Source of the DNA: Hydrogenophaga sp.
GTDB lineage: Bacteria > Pseudomonadota > Gammaproteobacteria > Burkholderiales > Burkholderiaceae_C
Direction of reading: 5' to 3'
DNA length: 49,686 bases
NCBI GenBank assembly: GCA_020048405.1
Contig: JAIFMP010000022.1
Span: 1-49,686, forward strand
Shown here: piece after piece, positions 1 to 7,355 of the stretch
Layout of the letters: every line of letters starts with the position of its first letter
Position numbering within the stretch: position 1 is the stretch's first letter
Translations under genes and position numbers: made by a program
The notes under the pieces: generated by a model
The model's input: only the letters and a program-made list of their open reading frames with translations
What the model was told of the DNA's origin: nothing
The model's database searches: none

Positions 1-203
1 GGGCGGGCCCGCAAGGCGAGCAGCGGGTGCCCGACGTGCTGCTGTCAGGCAACCACGAGCGCATTGCCCGCCACCGCCGCGAGCAAAGCCTGCAAACCAC
101 TGCGGCCCTGCGGCCCGAGTTGCTGGTGCATGCACGCGCCCAAGGCCTGCTGTCGAAGCGCGACGAAGCGTTTTTGCAGACCCTGCCACGCCACACACCC
201 TGA
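1..203 (+). CDS. trmD: tRNA (guanine-N1)-methyltransferase TrmD, C-terminal end (partial)
   Basis: This is the last 66 codons of a gene that enters from the left edge, read in the frame starting at base 3 and ending with TGA at 201-203. The visible protein contains [10 protein letters not shown] followed by an R/Q-rich helix and RPELL. That pattern matches the C-terminal part of TrmD, which methylates G37 of tRNAs using S-adenosylmethionine. The catalytic SPOUT knot lies outside the window, so the call rests on the tail alone. The next gene, lgt, starts about 50 bases downstream on the same strand. TrmD more often neighbours rpsP, rimM and rplS, which cannot be checked here. Confidence 0.7.
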   Translation, partial: AGPQGEQRVPDVLLSGNHERIARHRREQSLQTTAALRPELLVHARAQGLLSKRDEAFLQTLPRHTP

Positions 204-251
204 AAAGAGGGTTTGCCCGGGGGAAACACCCGCGCTGGCACAATGCCGCGC

Positions 252-1055
252 ATGCTTCAGCACCCCTCTATCGATCCCGTCGCCCTGCAACTGGGGCCAG
301 TGGCCGTTCACTGGTACGGCCTGACTTACCTGGCCGCGTTCGGCCTTTTCCTGTTTCTGGGTTTTCGGCGGCTGTCTCACCCCCCGTTTGCCGCATTGTC
401 TCAGGCGGGCGTGTGGCAGCGGCGCGATGTGGAGGACATCCTGTTTCTCGGCGTGGTGGGCGTGGTGCTGGGCGGGCGCATCGGGTACTGCCTGTTTTAC
501 AAGCCAGCCTACTACCTGAGCCACCCTTTGGAAATTTTTGCCGTGTGGCAGGGGGGGATGAGTTTTCACGGTGGCTTGTTGGGAGTGATCGTTGCCATGG
601 TGTGGTTTGCGCGGTCGCGTCAGCGCCCGTTTTTGCAGGTGATGGACTTTGTGACCCCTTGCGTGCCAACCGGCCTGGCCGCCGGGCGGGTGGGCAACTT
701 CATCAACGGTGAACTGTGGGGCCGCGTGGCAGACCCCTCGTTGCCCTGGGCCATGGTGTTTCGCGGTGCGGGCGACTTGCCACGCCACCCTTCGCAGGTG
801 TACCAGTTCCTGATGGAGGGCCTGCTGCTGTTTGTGTTGCTGTGGCTGTACGCACGTAAGGAACACAAGCCTGGCCAGGTGGCGTCTGCTTTTGTGTTCG
901 GTTACGGCGTGTTCCGTTTTGTGGCCGAGTACTTCCGTGAGCCCGATGCCCACCTGGGTTTGTTGGCGCTGGGCATGAGCATGGGGCAGTGGCTGTGTGT
1001 GCCGATGATCGTGGGTGGTGCCGCCCTTTGGGTTTGGATGGGGCGCCAGCGCTGA
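252..1055 (+). CDS. lgt: Prolipoprotein diacylglyceryl transferase Lgt
   Basis: An inner-membrane enzyme that transfers diacylglycerol from phosphatidylglycerol to the lipobox cysteine of prelipoproteins, the first step of lipoprotein maturation. The sequence has seven hydrophobic segments, the [11 protein letters not shown] motif and the Lgt signature [14 protein letters not shown]. The length is 267 residues. I chose the ATG at 252 because [21 protein letters not shown] is the normal family N-terminus. ATGs at 243 and 213 in the same frame would add poorly conserved residues. It is a housekeeping gene with no obvious operon partner downstream: a 135-base gap separates it from the malonate regulator. 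The gap has a weak hairpin, CCCGC-tgcgc-GCGGG at 1069-1083, that might end transcription. Confidence 0.95.
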   Translation: MLQHPSIDPVALQLGPVAVHWYGLTYLAAFGLFLFLGFRRLSHPPFAALSQAGVWQRRDVEDILFLGVVGVVLGGRIGYCLFYKPAYYLSHPLEIFAVWQGGMSFHGGLLGVIVAMVWFARSRQRPFLQVMDFVTPCVPTGLAAGRVGNFINGELWGRVADPSLPWAMVFRGAGDLPRHPSQVYQFLMEGLLLFVLLWLYARKEHKPGQVASAFVFGYGVFRFVAEYFREPDAHLGLLALGMSMGQWLCVPMIVGGAALWVWMGRQR

Positions 1056-1143
1056 CGAGGGCGTTCTTCCCGCTGCGCGCGGGTGTCTTAGGTGTTCAGG
1101 TTCTGTGGGCCCGAGGGTATCCACGGTGGTAGATCTGATTGTG

Positions 1144-1178
1144 ATTACGCATAATTACGGCTAATTACAAGAAATTAC
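1144..1178 (+). promoter_or_regulatory. Four ATTAC direct repeats with exact 10-bp period upstream of the malonate regulator
   Basis: ATTAC occurs at 1144, 1154, 1164 and 1174, each followed by five variable bases. The array is an AT-rich island in GC-rich DNA and ends 12 bases before the start codon of the GntR gene. A 10-bp period puts all four copies on one face of the helix. This suggests an operator for cooperative binding, most simply by the adjacent GntR protein, but that role is inferred. The known Rhizobium MatR operator is, as I recall it, a palindrome, so this would be a different arrangement. Confidence 0.5.
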
Positions 1179-1189
1179 TCGCTGCTGCC

Positions 1190-1832
1190 ATGCGCCCCAT
1201 TCCCACACCGCTGCACGATGACGTGGCCCACACGCTGCGCGAGCGCATTTTTTCAGGCGAACTGGTGCCTGGGGCGTTTCTGGACGAGGTGGCTTTGGCC
1301 GAGGGCCTGGGCATTTCCCGCACACCGCTGCGCGAGGCCTTGAAGGTGCTTGCGGCCGAGGGTCTGGTGCGTGAACCAAGTGACCGAGCAAGACCTGGAC
1401 GACATGTTCCCTGTCATTGCGCTGCTGGAAGGGCAGTGCGCCCACCAGGCCGCATTGCGCGCCACCGATGCCGACCTGGCCGCGCTGGAGGTACTTCATA
1501 CGCGCTTGACGGACCACGCACAGGCCCGCCGCATCAACGACTACTACGCAGCCAACTTCGCCATTCACGAGGCCATCATCACCTTGGCCGACAACCGCTG
1601 GCTGGCCCAGGTGATTGGTGACCTTCGCAAGATGGTCAAGCTGGCCCGTTTGCAGCAGCTGCACGCGCCCGGGCGGCTGGACCAGAGCCTGTCTGAGCAT
1701 CTGGCGGTGTTTGCTGCCCTGAAGGCCCACGACGCGCTGGGCGCTGAAGCGGCCATGCGCACCCACATCACCCGCCAGCGTGCCGCGTTGCGCGAACTGG
1801 CCCGCAACCAAACCACAAGGCTGAGCACATGA
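1190..1832 (+). pseudogene. matR: GntR (FadR-type) regulator of malonate genes, disrupted by a small out-of-frame deletion
   Basis: The first frame, from ATG 1190, gives a winged-helix domain with LRERIFSGEL and GISRTPLREALKVLAAEGLV. About base 1371 the reading passes into another frame, which continues with VNQVTEQDLDDMF and a full FadR-type C-terminal helical domain ending at TGA 1830-1832. The paralogue at 43248-43875 has nine residues (TMKVRRGAY) between GLV and the next valine. Here only one nucleotide remains, so about 26 nucleotides are missing, including the wing of the DNA-binding domain. As written the protein would lose its effector domain. The position suggests a repressor responding to malonate or malonyl-CoA, as known for MatR. 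The stop codon overlaps the next start as ATGA. The lesion may be real or an assembly error. Confidence 0.8.
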
Positions 1833-3232
1833 AGGCGTCCAACTGGCTGTCGCGCAGCGTGGCCATTCTGAAGCGAGACAATGAACCAAAAGTCCGCGTA
1901 CCGATTTCGGGTATTGATTTGTTTGCTTCAACTTCAGAAGTGCCCCCACAGGCTGAGCGACGCAGCATTCGCGACCGTCTGGCGGCCCAGTTGAAGCTGC
2001 CCAACGAGGCTTTGTCGCCCCGCATGCTCAGGCGAACCCTGAAGGAGCTGAAGGCGGTGATCGACCCGCAGGTGAGCGAGGTTGAAGGCGGCCGCAGGGC
2101 CCTGGCCCTGGCCGGCTGGTACGCCAAGGCCTCGGCTGCGCAGCGCTTCGATGCCTGGCTGCTGATGAGCGAGCAGTTCATGTCCGACCCCGACGTGGTC
2201 AGGCGCGCGCAGGCCGACTACGCCGCTGCCGTGGGCACGCCCGACGAGCCCGTTGCGGAGGTGCTTTTCCGGCGCGCCACCGTGTCTCCCCGTCGGCGCC
2301 TGCTGCAGCGCTTCAGTGCGTTTCCCAATGGCATTCCGTTTCTGGTGGCCCTGCGTGCCGAGTTGCTGCCCCACCTGAAAGCCGACCGGCGCCTGCGTGC
2401 GCTGGACGTGGAAATGGAATACATGTTTTCCACGTGGTTCGATGTGGGCTTTCTGGATCTGCGCCCCATCAACTGGGACTCGCCCGCATCGCTGCTTGAA
2501 AAACTGATCCGCTACGAGGCGGTGCACGACATCCGAAGCTGGACCGACCTGAAGAACAGGCTGGACAGCGACCGCCGCTGTTACGCCTTTTTTCACCCGC
2601 GCCTGCCCGACGAGCCGCTGATTTTTGTCGAGGTGGCGTTGATGGACCACATGGCCGACAGCATCACCCCGCTGCTGGATGAGTCTGCCGACGTTGCAGA
2701 CATCAACCGCGCCACCACCGCCATTTTTTATTCCATCAGCAACACTCAAACAGGTTTACGGGGGGTGAGTTTTGGCGACTCGCTGATCAAACGGGTGGTG
2801 GAGTTGCTGAGAGCGGAGTTTCCACGCCTGAAAACCTTTGCCACGCTCTCGCCCATTCCAGGGCTGCGCAGTTGGTTGAGCCGCGAGGCCCCAGCCGACC
2901 TTCTGGCAGCAGCCGAGGCGGTGCCCAAGGCTCCGAATGGCCAGGTGCCAGAGTCCGTGAAGCAAGACTTGCTGGCGTGGGCCGCCCGCTACCTGACCCG
3001 CGAGATGAGCCAGAACGAACCCCTTGACCCCGTGGCCCGCTTCCATTTGGGCAATGGGGCGCGCGTGGAGCGCATCAACTGGGCCGCAGACCCGTCGGCC
3101 CGGGGCATTCGGCAATCGCTGGGCCTGATGGTCAACTACCTTTACGATCTGGACAAGCTCGACGACAACAGGGCGCAATTGGTCAAGGGACGCATAGCCG
3201 CGTCCCGGGCCGTGAAGAGCCTGATGCACTGA
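1829..3232 (+). CDS. matA: Malonyl-CoA decarboxylase
   Basis: Converts malonyl-CoA to acetyl-CoA and CO2. The 467-residue protein has an N-terminal helical domain to about residue 190 and a C-terminal catalytic domain. Family landmarks include CYAFFHPRLPDEPLIFVEVAL, FYSISNTQTGLRGVSFG, FATLSPIPG and PVARFHLGNGA. The Ser of LSPIPG and the His of RFHLGNGA correspond to the catalytic pair known for this family. The start codon overlaps the regulator stop (ATGA), implying translational coupling. With the downstream malonyl-CoA synthetase it forms the route malonate to malonyl-CoA to acetyl-CoA, the same logic as the mat operon of rhizobia. Confidence 0.93.
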   Translation: MKASNWLSRSVAILKRDNEPKVRVPISGIDLFASTSEVPPQAERRSIRDRLAAQLKLPNEALSPRMLRRTLKELKAVIDPQVSEVEGGRRALALAGWYAKASAAQRFDAWLLMSEQFMSDPDVVRRAQADYAAAVGTPDEPVAEVLFRRATVSPRRRLLQRFSAFPNGIPFLVALRAELLPHLKADRRLRALDVEMEYMFSTWFDVGFLDLRPINWDSPASLLEKLIRYEAVHDIRSWTDLKNRLDSDRRCYAFFHPRLPDEPLIFVEVALMDHMADSITPLLDESADVADINRATTAIFYSISNTQTGLRGVSFGDSLIKRVVELLRAEFPRLKTFATLSPIPGLRSWLSREAPADLLAAAEAVPKAPNGQVPESVKQDLLAWAARYLTREMSQNEPLDPVARFHLGNGARVERINWAADPSARGIRQSLGLMVNYLYDLDKLDDNRAQLVKGRIAASRAVKSLMH

Positions 3233-3273
3233 GTCGGGCACCGTTTTACTCACCACAACAACCGGAGACAAAC

Positions 3274-4275
3274 ATGAAACCCCACATTCCTCAGTCTGCT
3301 TCCCGGCGCACCGTGTTGCGCTCCGCCCTTGCCGGTGCTGCCGGCTCGCTGGTGCCCTGGGCGCATGCCCAGTCCACCTGGCCCACCAAACCCGTGACCA
3401 TGATCGTGCCGTTCCCGGCCGGTGGTGGAACAGACGCGTTTGCACGCCCCATGTCGGCCCAGTTTTCAAAGTTGACTGGCAAAACGCTGGTCATCGACAA
3501 CAAAGGTGGTGCCGGTGGCACCCTCGGTGCAGGTGTGGCCGCCAAGGCCACACCCGATGGCTACACCCTGTTCATGGGAGCCGTGCACCACACCATTGCA
3601 CCGGCCATGTATGCCAAGCTCGACTACGACCTGGTGCGCGATCTGGTGCCTCTCATCCAAGTGGCCAGCGTCCCACAGGTGCTGGTGGTCAACCCCAAGA
3701 ACGTGCCGGGCGGTGACTTCAAGGCTTTCATGGAGCAGGTGCGCAAGAACCCCGGCAAACTGAACTACGGCTCGGCCGGCGGCGGCACGTCGCACCACTT
3801 GGCCGGTGAGCTCTTCAAGCTGCAAACCAAAACCTTCATCACCCACATCCCGTACCGGGGCGCCGGGCCGGCACTGCAAGACCTGATCGCCGGCAATGTG
3901 GACATGATGTTCGATGGTCTGGGTTCTTCTGCCGCCCACATCAAAGGCGGGCGCATCAAAGCGCTGATGGTGTCGGGTGCCAAGCGCAATGCAGCCTTCC
4001 CGGACGTGCCCTGTTCTGCCGAATTGGGCCTGCCCGACTACACCGTGAGCACCTGGTACGGCGTTTGGGCCCCCAAGGGCACACCAGCGGACGCGCAAGC
4101 CCGTGCCATCGAAGACATCCGCCGCTCATGCCAGACCGATGAGGCCAAAGCCGTGTGGGCCAACCAGGGCGCTGAATTCCCCAACCTGACGGGTGCCCAG
4201 TTCGATGCTTTTGTGAAAGCCGAATTGGCCAAATGGGCCACCGTGGTCAAGGCCAGTGGAGCCAAGCTGGACTGA
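3274..4275 (+). CDS. Bug/TctC-family periplasmic solute-binding protein, Tat-exported
   Basis: A 333-residue tripartite-tricarboxylate-transporter binding protein. It starts with a twin-arginine signal (SRRTVLRSALAG) and a probable cleavage site after AHA. The mature part shows Bug motifs: PVTMIVPFPAGGGTDAFARP, then GGAGGTLGAG and PDGYTLFMG. Bug proteins bind small carboxylates, and the location suggests malonate or a related dicarboxylate. No TctA or TctB membrane subunits are in the window, so the transporter must be encoded elsewhere or the protein may act mainly as a sensor. A good ribosome site (CCGGAG) precedes the start. It sits between malonyl-CoA decarboxylase and the crotonase gene, where rhizobial operons carry the MatC carrier instead. 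Confidence 0.9.
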   Translation: MKPHIPQSASRRTVLRSALAGAAGSLVPWAHAQSTWPTKPVTMIVPFPAGGGTDAFARPMSAQFSKLTGKTLVIDNKGGAGGTLGAGVAAKATPDGYTLFMGAVHHTIAPAMYAKLDYDLVRDLVPLIQVASVPQVLVVNPKNVPGGDFKAFMEQVRKNPGKLNYGSAGGGTSHHLAGELFKLQTKTFITHIPYRGAGPALQDLIAGNVDMMFDGLGSSAAHIKGGRIKALMVSGAKRNAAFPDVPCSAELGLPDYTVSTWYGVWAPKGTPADAQARAIEDIRRSCQTDEAKAVWANQGAEFPNLTGAQFDAFVKAELAKWATVVKASGAKLD

Positions 4276-4280
4276 AGCGC

Positions 4281-5081
4281 ATGGCAGGCCACATCCGTTG
4301 TGCCGAGGAGGGTGCGGTGGCGTGGGTCACGCTGTCGCATCCGGGCAAATTCAACGCCATGTCCCGGGGCATGTGGCGCGAACTCAAGGCACTGTTCCTG
4401 GATTTGCCCGGCCGCTCGCACCTGCGTTGCGTGGTGGTGCAGGGGGAAGCGGGGCATTTCTGTGCGGGCGGCGACATCGCCGAATACCCCGACTTTCGTT
4501 TTGACGAAGCCAGCCTGCGTGACTTTCACGAGAACGACGTGTGGGGCGGGCTGTCTGCCATGCTGGCCTGCGACATACCCGTGGTAGCGGCCATTGAGGG
4601 CAACTGCATGGGTGCAGGTGTTGAGATGGCCAGTTGCTGCGACCTGCGGCTGGCAGGGCAGAGCGCTCGCTTTGGTGCGCCGATTGCACGCCTGGGCTTT
4701 CCGATGGCCCCGCGCGAAGCGCAGCTGGTGGCCACCGCTGTGGGTGACCTGTCGGCCCGCGAAATGCTGCTGGCGGCCGCCGTGCTGCCTGCTGGGCTCC
4801 TGCAGCAGCGCGGCTTTCTGAGCACTGTGGTGCCCGATGCCGCTGCGGCCGACGAGGCGCGTGCCCTGGCGGCACGCGTGTCCACCCTTGCCCCGTTGAC
4901 GGCCCGCGTACACAAGCAAACCTTGCGAGCGTTGGGACCTCTGAACCCGCTTGGCCCCACCCCGGCCATTGCGACCCTGCTGGAGGGCGCCTACGCCTAT
5001 GCCCCCGACGCGGAACACCGCGAAGGCATCGCGGCCTTTTTGGCCAAACGCCCGCCTGAATTTCAATCAAACCAAACATGA
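4281..5081 (+). CDS. Crotonase-superfamily protein (enoyl-CoA hydratase/isomerase-like)
   Basis: A 266-residue crotonase-fold protein. The oxyanion-hole motifs are visible as HFCAGGDIAEY and GNCMGAGVEMA. The glutamate of GVEMA corresponds to the first catalytic Glu of rat crotonase. The second catalytic Glu, normally in FG-x-PE, is replaced in RFGAPIARLG by isoleucine, so ordinary hydration is doubtful and an isomerase, hydrolase or decarboxylase role is possible. I chose the ATG at 4281, five bases after the previous stop, as the start of the conserved N-terminus. The 3' end overlaps the next start by ATGA. Its place in the malonate operon suggests it acts on a malonyl- or short acyl-CoA, but the reaction cannot be named. 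Confidence 0.85.
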   Translation: MAGHIRCAEEGAVAWVTLSHPGKFNAMSRGMWRELKALFLDLPGRSHLRCVVVQGEAGHFCAGGDIAEYPDFRFDEASLRDFHENDVWGGLSAMLACDIPVVAAIEGNCMGAGVEMASCCDLRLAGQSARFGAPIARLGFPMAPREAQLVATAVGDLSAREMLLAAAVLPAGLLQQRGFLSTVVPDAAAADEARALAARVSTLAPLTARVHKQTLRALGPLNPLGPTPAIATLLEGAYAYAPDAEHREGIAAFLAKRPPEFQSNQT

Positions 5082-6649
5082 CAAACGCCAACTTGTTTGC
5101 GGCGCTCAGGTCCGCTTTTCCTGCCGCTCTTGACCAGACCGCCGTTGAAACCGACAGCGGCTTGCGCTATTCGTGGCGCGACCTGGACCATGCCAGTGCC
5201 ATGCTGGCTAACTTGCTCGATTCACTGGACCTGCCTCCGTCCAGCCGCGTGGCGGTGCAGGTGGAAAAGTCGGTCGAGGCCCTGATGCTGTACCTCGCCA
5301 CCTTGCGCGCAGGCCATGTGTTTTTGCCGCTCAACACGGCCTATCAGAGCGGCGAAATCGAATACTTTGTGGGCAATGCCGAGCCTGCTGTGGTGGTGTG
5401 CACCCCCGCCAACTTTGGCTGGGTGAGCAAAATTGCCTTCAAGGCGGGCACGCAGCATGTGTTCACGCTGGGTGACGACCGCACGGGCTCGCTGTTGGAG
5501 CGCGCCAAACACCACAGCAACCAGCACGCCACCGCCGTCAAAGCGCCGAACGACATGGCGGCCATTCTGTACACCAGCGGCACCACCGGGCGCAGCAAGG
5601 GGGCCATGCTGACGCACCACAACCTGCTCAGCAACGCCCAGGTGCTTCAAGGCTATTGGGGTTGGCGCAGCGAAGGGCAGGGCGGCGATGTGCTCATCCA
5701 TGCGCTGCCCATCTTCCATGTGCACGGTCTGTTTGTGGCCATGCACGGCGCACTCATCAACGGCAGCAAGATGCTGTGGCTCAACAAATTTGACCCCAAA
5801 ACCGTCATCCGCTGGTTGCCGCAGGCCACGGTGTTCATGGGCGTGCCGACGCTCTACACCCGAATGCTGGCCGAACCGGCACTCACAGCCGATGCGTGCC
5901 GCCACATGCGCCTGTTCATCAGCGGTTCGGCTCCGCTGCTGATCGAAACCTTTCAGGAATGGCAGCAGCGCACGGGCCACACCATTCTGGAACGCTATGG
6001 TATGTCGGAAACCATCATGCTCACGTCCAACCCCTGCCTGCCCGATGACCGGCACCTCAACACCCAGGGCCAGCCCGAAACCGAGCGTCGGGGTGGCACC
6101 GTGGGCTTTGCTTTGCCCGGCGTGGGTTTGCGTGTGATGACCGACAAAGGTACCCCTGTGGAGGGCGACGACATTGGCAACATCCAGGTGAAGGGCCCGA
6201 ATGTGTTCGCCGGTTACTGGCGCATGCCTGAAAAAACAGCCGAAGAGTTCACGGCCGACGGCTGGTTCAAGACGGGCGACGTCGGCAAGGTCGATGCGCG
6301 GGGCTACGTGACGATTGTGGGCCGCAGCAAAGACCTGATCATCAGTGGCGGCTACAACGTGTACCCGGCAGAGATTGAGGGCTTCATCAACGACTTGCCC
6401 GGAGTGGCCGAAAGCGCGGTGGTGGGCGTGCCCCACCCCGATTTTGGCGAGGTGGGCGTGGCGGTGGTCACGGCCAAGCCGGGGGCATCGGTGGAGCCCG
6501 ACGCCGTGCTGGCTGCGTTGAAAGCGGCACTTGCCAACTTCAAGATTCCCAAGCGGTGTTTTGTGGTGACTGAATTGCCCCGCAACACCATGGGCAAGGT
6601 CCAAAAAAACCTGCTTCGTGACCAGCACAAGGCCCTGTTCAAGGGATGA
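5078..6649 (+). CDS. matB: Malonyl-CoA synthetase (MatB-like acyl-CoA ligase)
   Basis: A 523-residue ANL-family adenylating enzyme. Motifs in order: the P-loop ILYTSGTTGRSKGA, the A5 motif ERYGMSE, GWFKTGD, the hinge region SKDLIISGGYNVYPAEIE, and the C-terminal lysine motif TMGKVQKN. These define ATP-dependent acyl-CoA formation through an acyl-AMP. Assignment to malonate rests on similarity to MatB proteins and on the co-transcribed malonyl-CoA decarboxylase. Methylmalonate may be a second substrate, as known for MatB. The start overlaps the crotonase stop. The operon ends here with a strong bidirectional terminator. Confidence 0.88.
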   Translation: MTNANLFAALRSAFPAALDQTAVETDSGLRYSWRDLDHASAMLANLLDSLDLPPSSRVAVQVEKSVEALMLYLATLRAGHVFLPLNTAYQSGEIEYFVGNAEPAVVVCTPANFGWVSKIAFKAGTQHVFTLGDDRTGSLLERAKHHSNQHATAVKAPNDMAAILYTSGTTGRSKGAMLTHHNLLSNAQVLQGYWGWRSEGQGGDVLIHALPIFHVHGLFVAMHGALINGSKMLWLNKFDPKTVIRWLPQATVFMGVPTLYTRMLAEPALTADACRHMRLFISGSAPLLIETFQEWQQRTGHTILERYGMSETIMLTSNPCLPDDRHLNTQGQPETERRGGTVGFALPGVGLRVMTDKGTPVEGDDIGNIQVKGPNVFAGYWRMPEKTAEEFTADGWFKTGDVGKVDARGYVTIVGRSKDLIISGGYNVYPAEIEGFINDLPGVAESAVVGVPHPDFGEVGVAVVTAKPGASVEPDAVLAALKAALANFKIPKRCFVVTELPRNTMGKVQKNLLRDQHKALFKG

Positions 6650-6652
6650 AAA

Positions 6653-6698
6653 AAAGCACCTGATGCCCCCCGGCGGGGCGTTTCAGGTGCTTTATTTT
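6653..6698 (+). terminator. Bidirectional intrinsic terminator between matB and the minus-strand usp gene
   Basis: AAAGCACCTGA (6653-6663) pairs with TCAGGTGCTTT (6683-6693) around an inner GC-rich hairpin. A T-run follows on the plus strand. The A-run in front (from 6649) becomes a T-run on the minus strand, so it can end both converging transcripts. Confidence 0.9.
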
Positions 6699-6740
6699 TG
6701 TAGCTTGAAAACTATGACAGTCAAGCGGTAGGCAGGCTTT

Positions 6741-7184
6741 TTATCTCAAAACCAAGACGGGAATGTGCGAATGCGTCAGCACCTGCTGGGTTTCGCTGCC
6801 CAGCAGCAGGCGCTTCAAGCCACGGCGGCCGTGCGAGGCCATCACGATCAGGTCGCACTTGTGGCGTTTGGCTGCGGCGATCAGGGCCTCGGCAATCAGG
6901 TCGGACCTCACGGTGGTGGCCTTGACCTTGACGTTTTGCAACTGGCCAGCCGACTTGACGGCGTTCACGGCTTCCAGTGCTTCGTCGTTCCACTGTTTTT
7001 CAATCTTGGCCACTTCATCGGCCGCCAGTGCCACGCCACCTTCAAAGTAGGTTTGGGGGTAGCGGGGCACCACCTTCACGGCGATGAGCTCTGCACCGGT
7101 CAGGTCGGCCAGCATGAGGCCGTGTTCCACGGCTTTGTCGGACAGTTTGGAGCCGTCGGTGGCCACGAGGATGCGCTTGTACAT
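6741..7184 (-). CDS. Universal stress protein (UspA family)
   Basis: A 147-residue single-domain Usp. It begins MYKRILVATDGS and has the ATP-binding signature ending in VMASHGRRGLKRLLLGSETQQVL, then VLVLR at the C-terminus. Such proteins bind ATP and help survival under stress, including low oxygen. I start it at the ATG at 7184 because the conserved beta-1 strand begins there, with GGAG upstream. It is divergent from the cbb3 maturation gene ccoI. The shared gap holds an FNR box at 7306-7319, and a TATAGC sequence on the minus strand (7281-7286) could be its -10, so oxygen control by FNR is plausible. Confidence 0.92.
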   Translation of the reverse strand: MYKRILVATDGSKLSDKAVEHGLMLADLTGAELIAVKVVPRYPQTYFEGGVALAADEVAKIEKQWNDEALEAVNAVKSAGQLQNVKVKATTVRSDLIAEALIAAAKRHKCDLIVMASHGRRGLKRLLLGSETQQVLTHSHIPVLVLR

Positions 7185-7305
7185 GGAGGGTGCTCCTTTG
7201 GTTGTGTGAAATGGGCTGCTGCCAGATTGTGGCTGCGGATTCCAAGGGCCTTTGTCAGTAAAGATACCCACATGCACTAGGCTATACGCAGTCGCCCCGC
7301 CACTG

Positions 7306-7319
7306 TTGACTTAAGTCAA
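7306..7319 (+). promoter_or_regulatory. FNR/Anr box between usp and ccoI
   Basis: TTGACTTAAGTCAA is a perfect 14-bp palindrome close to the FNR consensus TTGAT-N4-ATCAA. Its centre is 7312.5. A class II FNR promoter (box at -41.5) would place -10 at 7342-7347, where TATCCT is found, and the transcript start near 7354, two bases before the ccoI ATG. Confidence 0.85.
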
Positions 7320-7355
7320 CGGGCGCGGACGTTGTGTGAAATATCCTCCGCCGCC

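Noticed and set aside
1069-1087. Hairpin CCCGC-tgcgc-GCGGG after lgt as a terminator
   Set aside because: Only five pairs and no true T-run (TGTCTT). Too weak to list as a feature.
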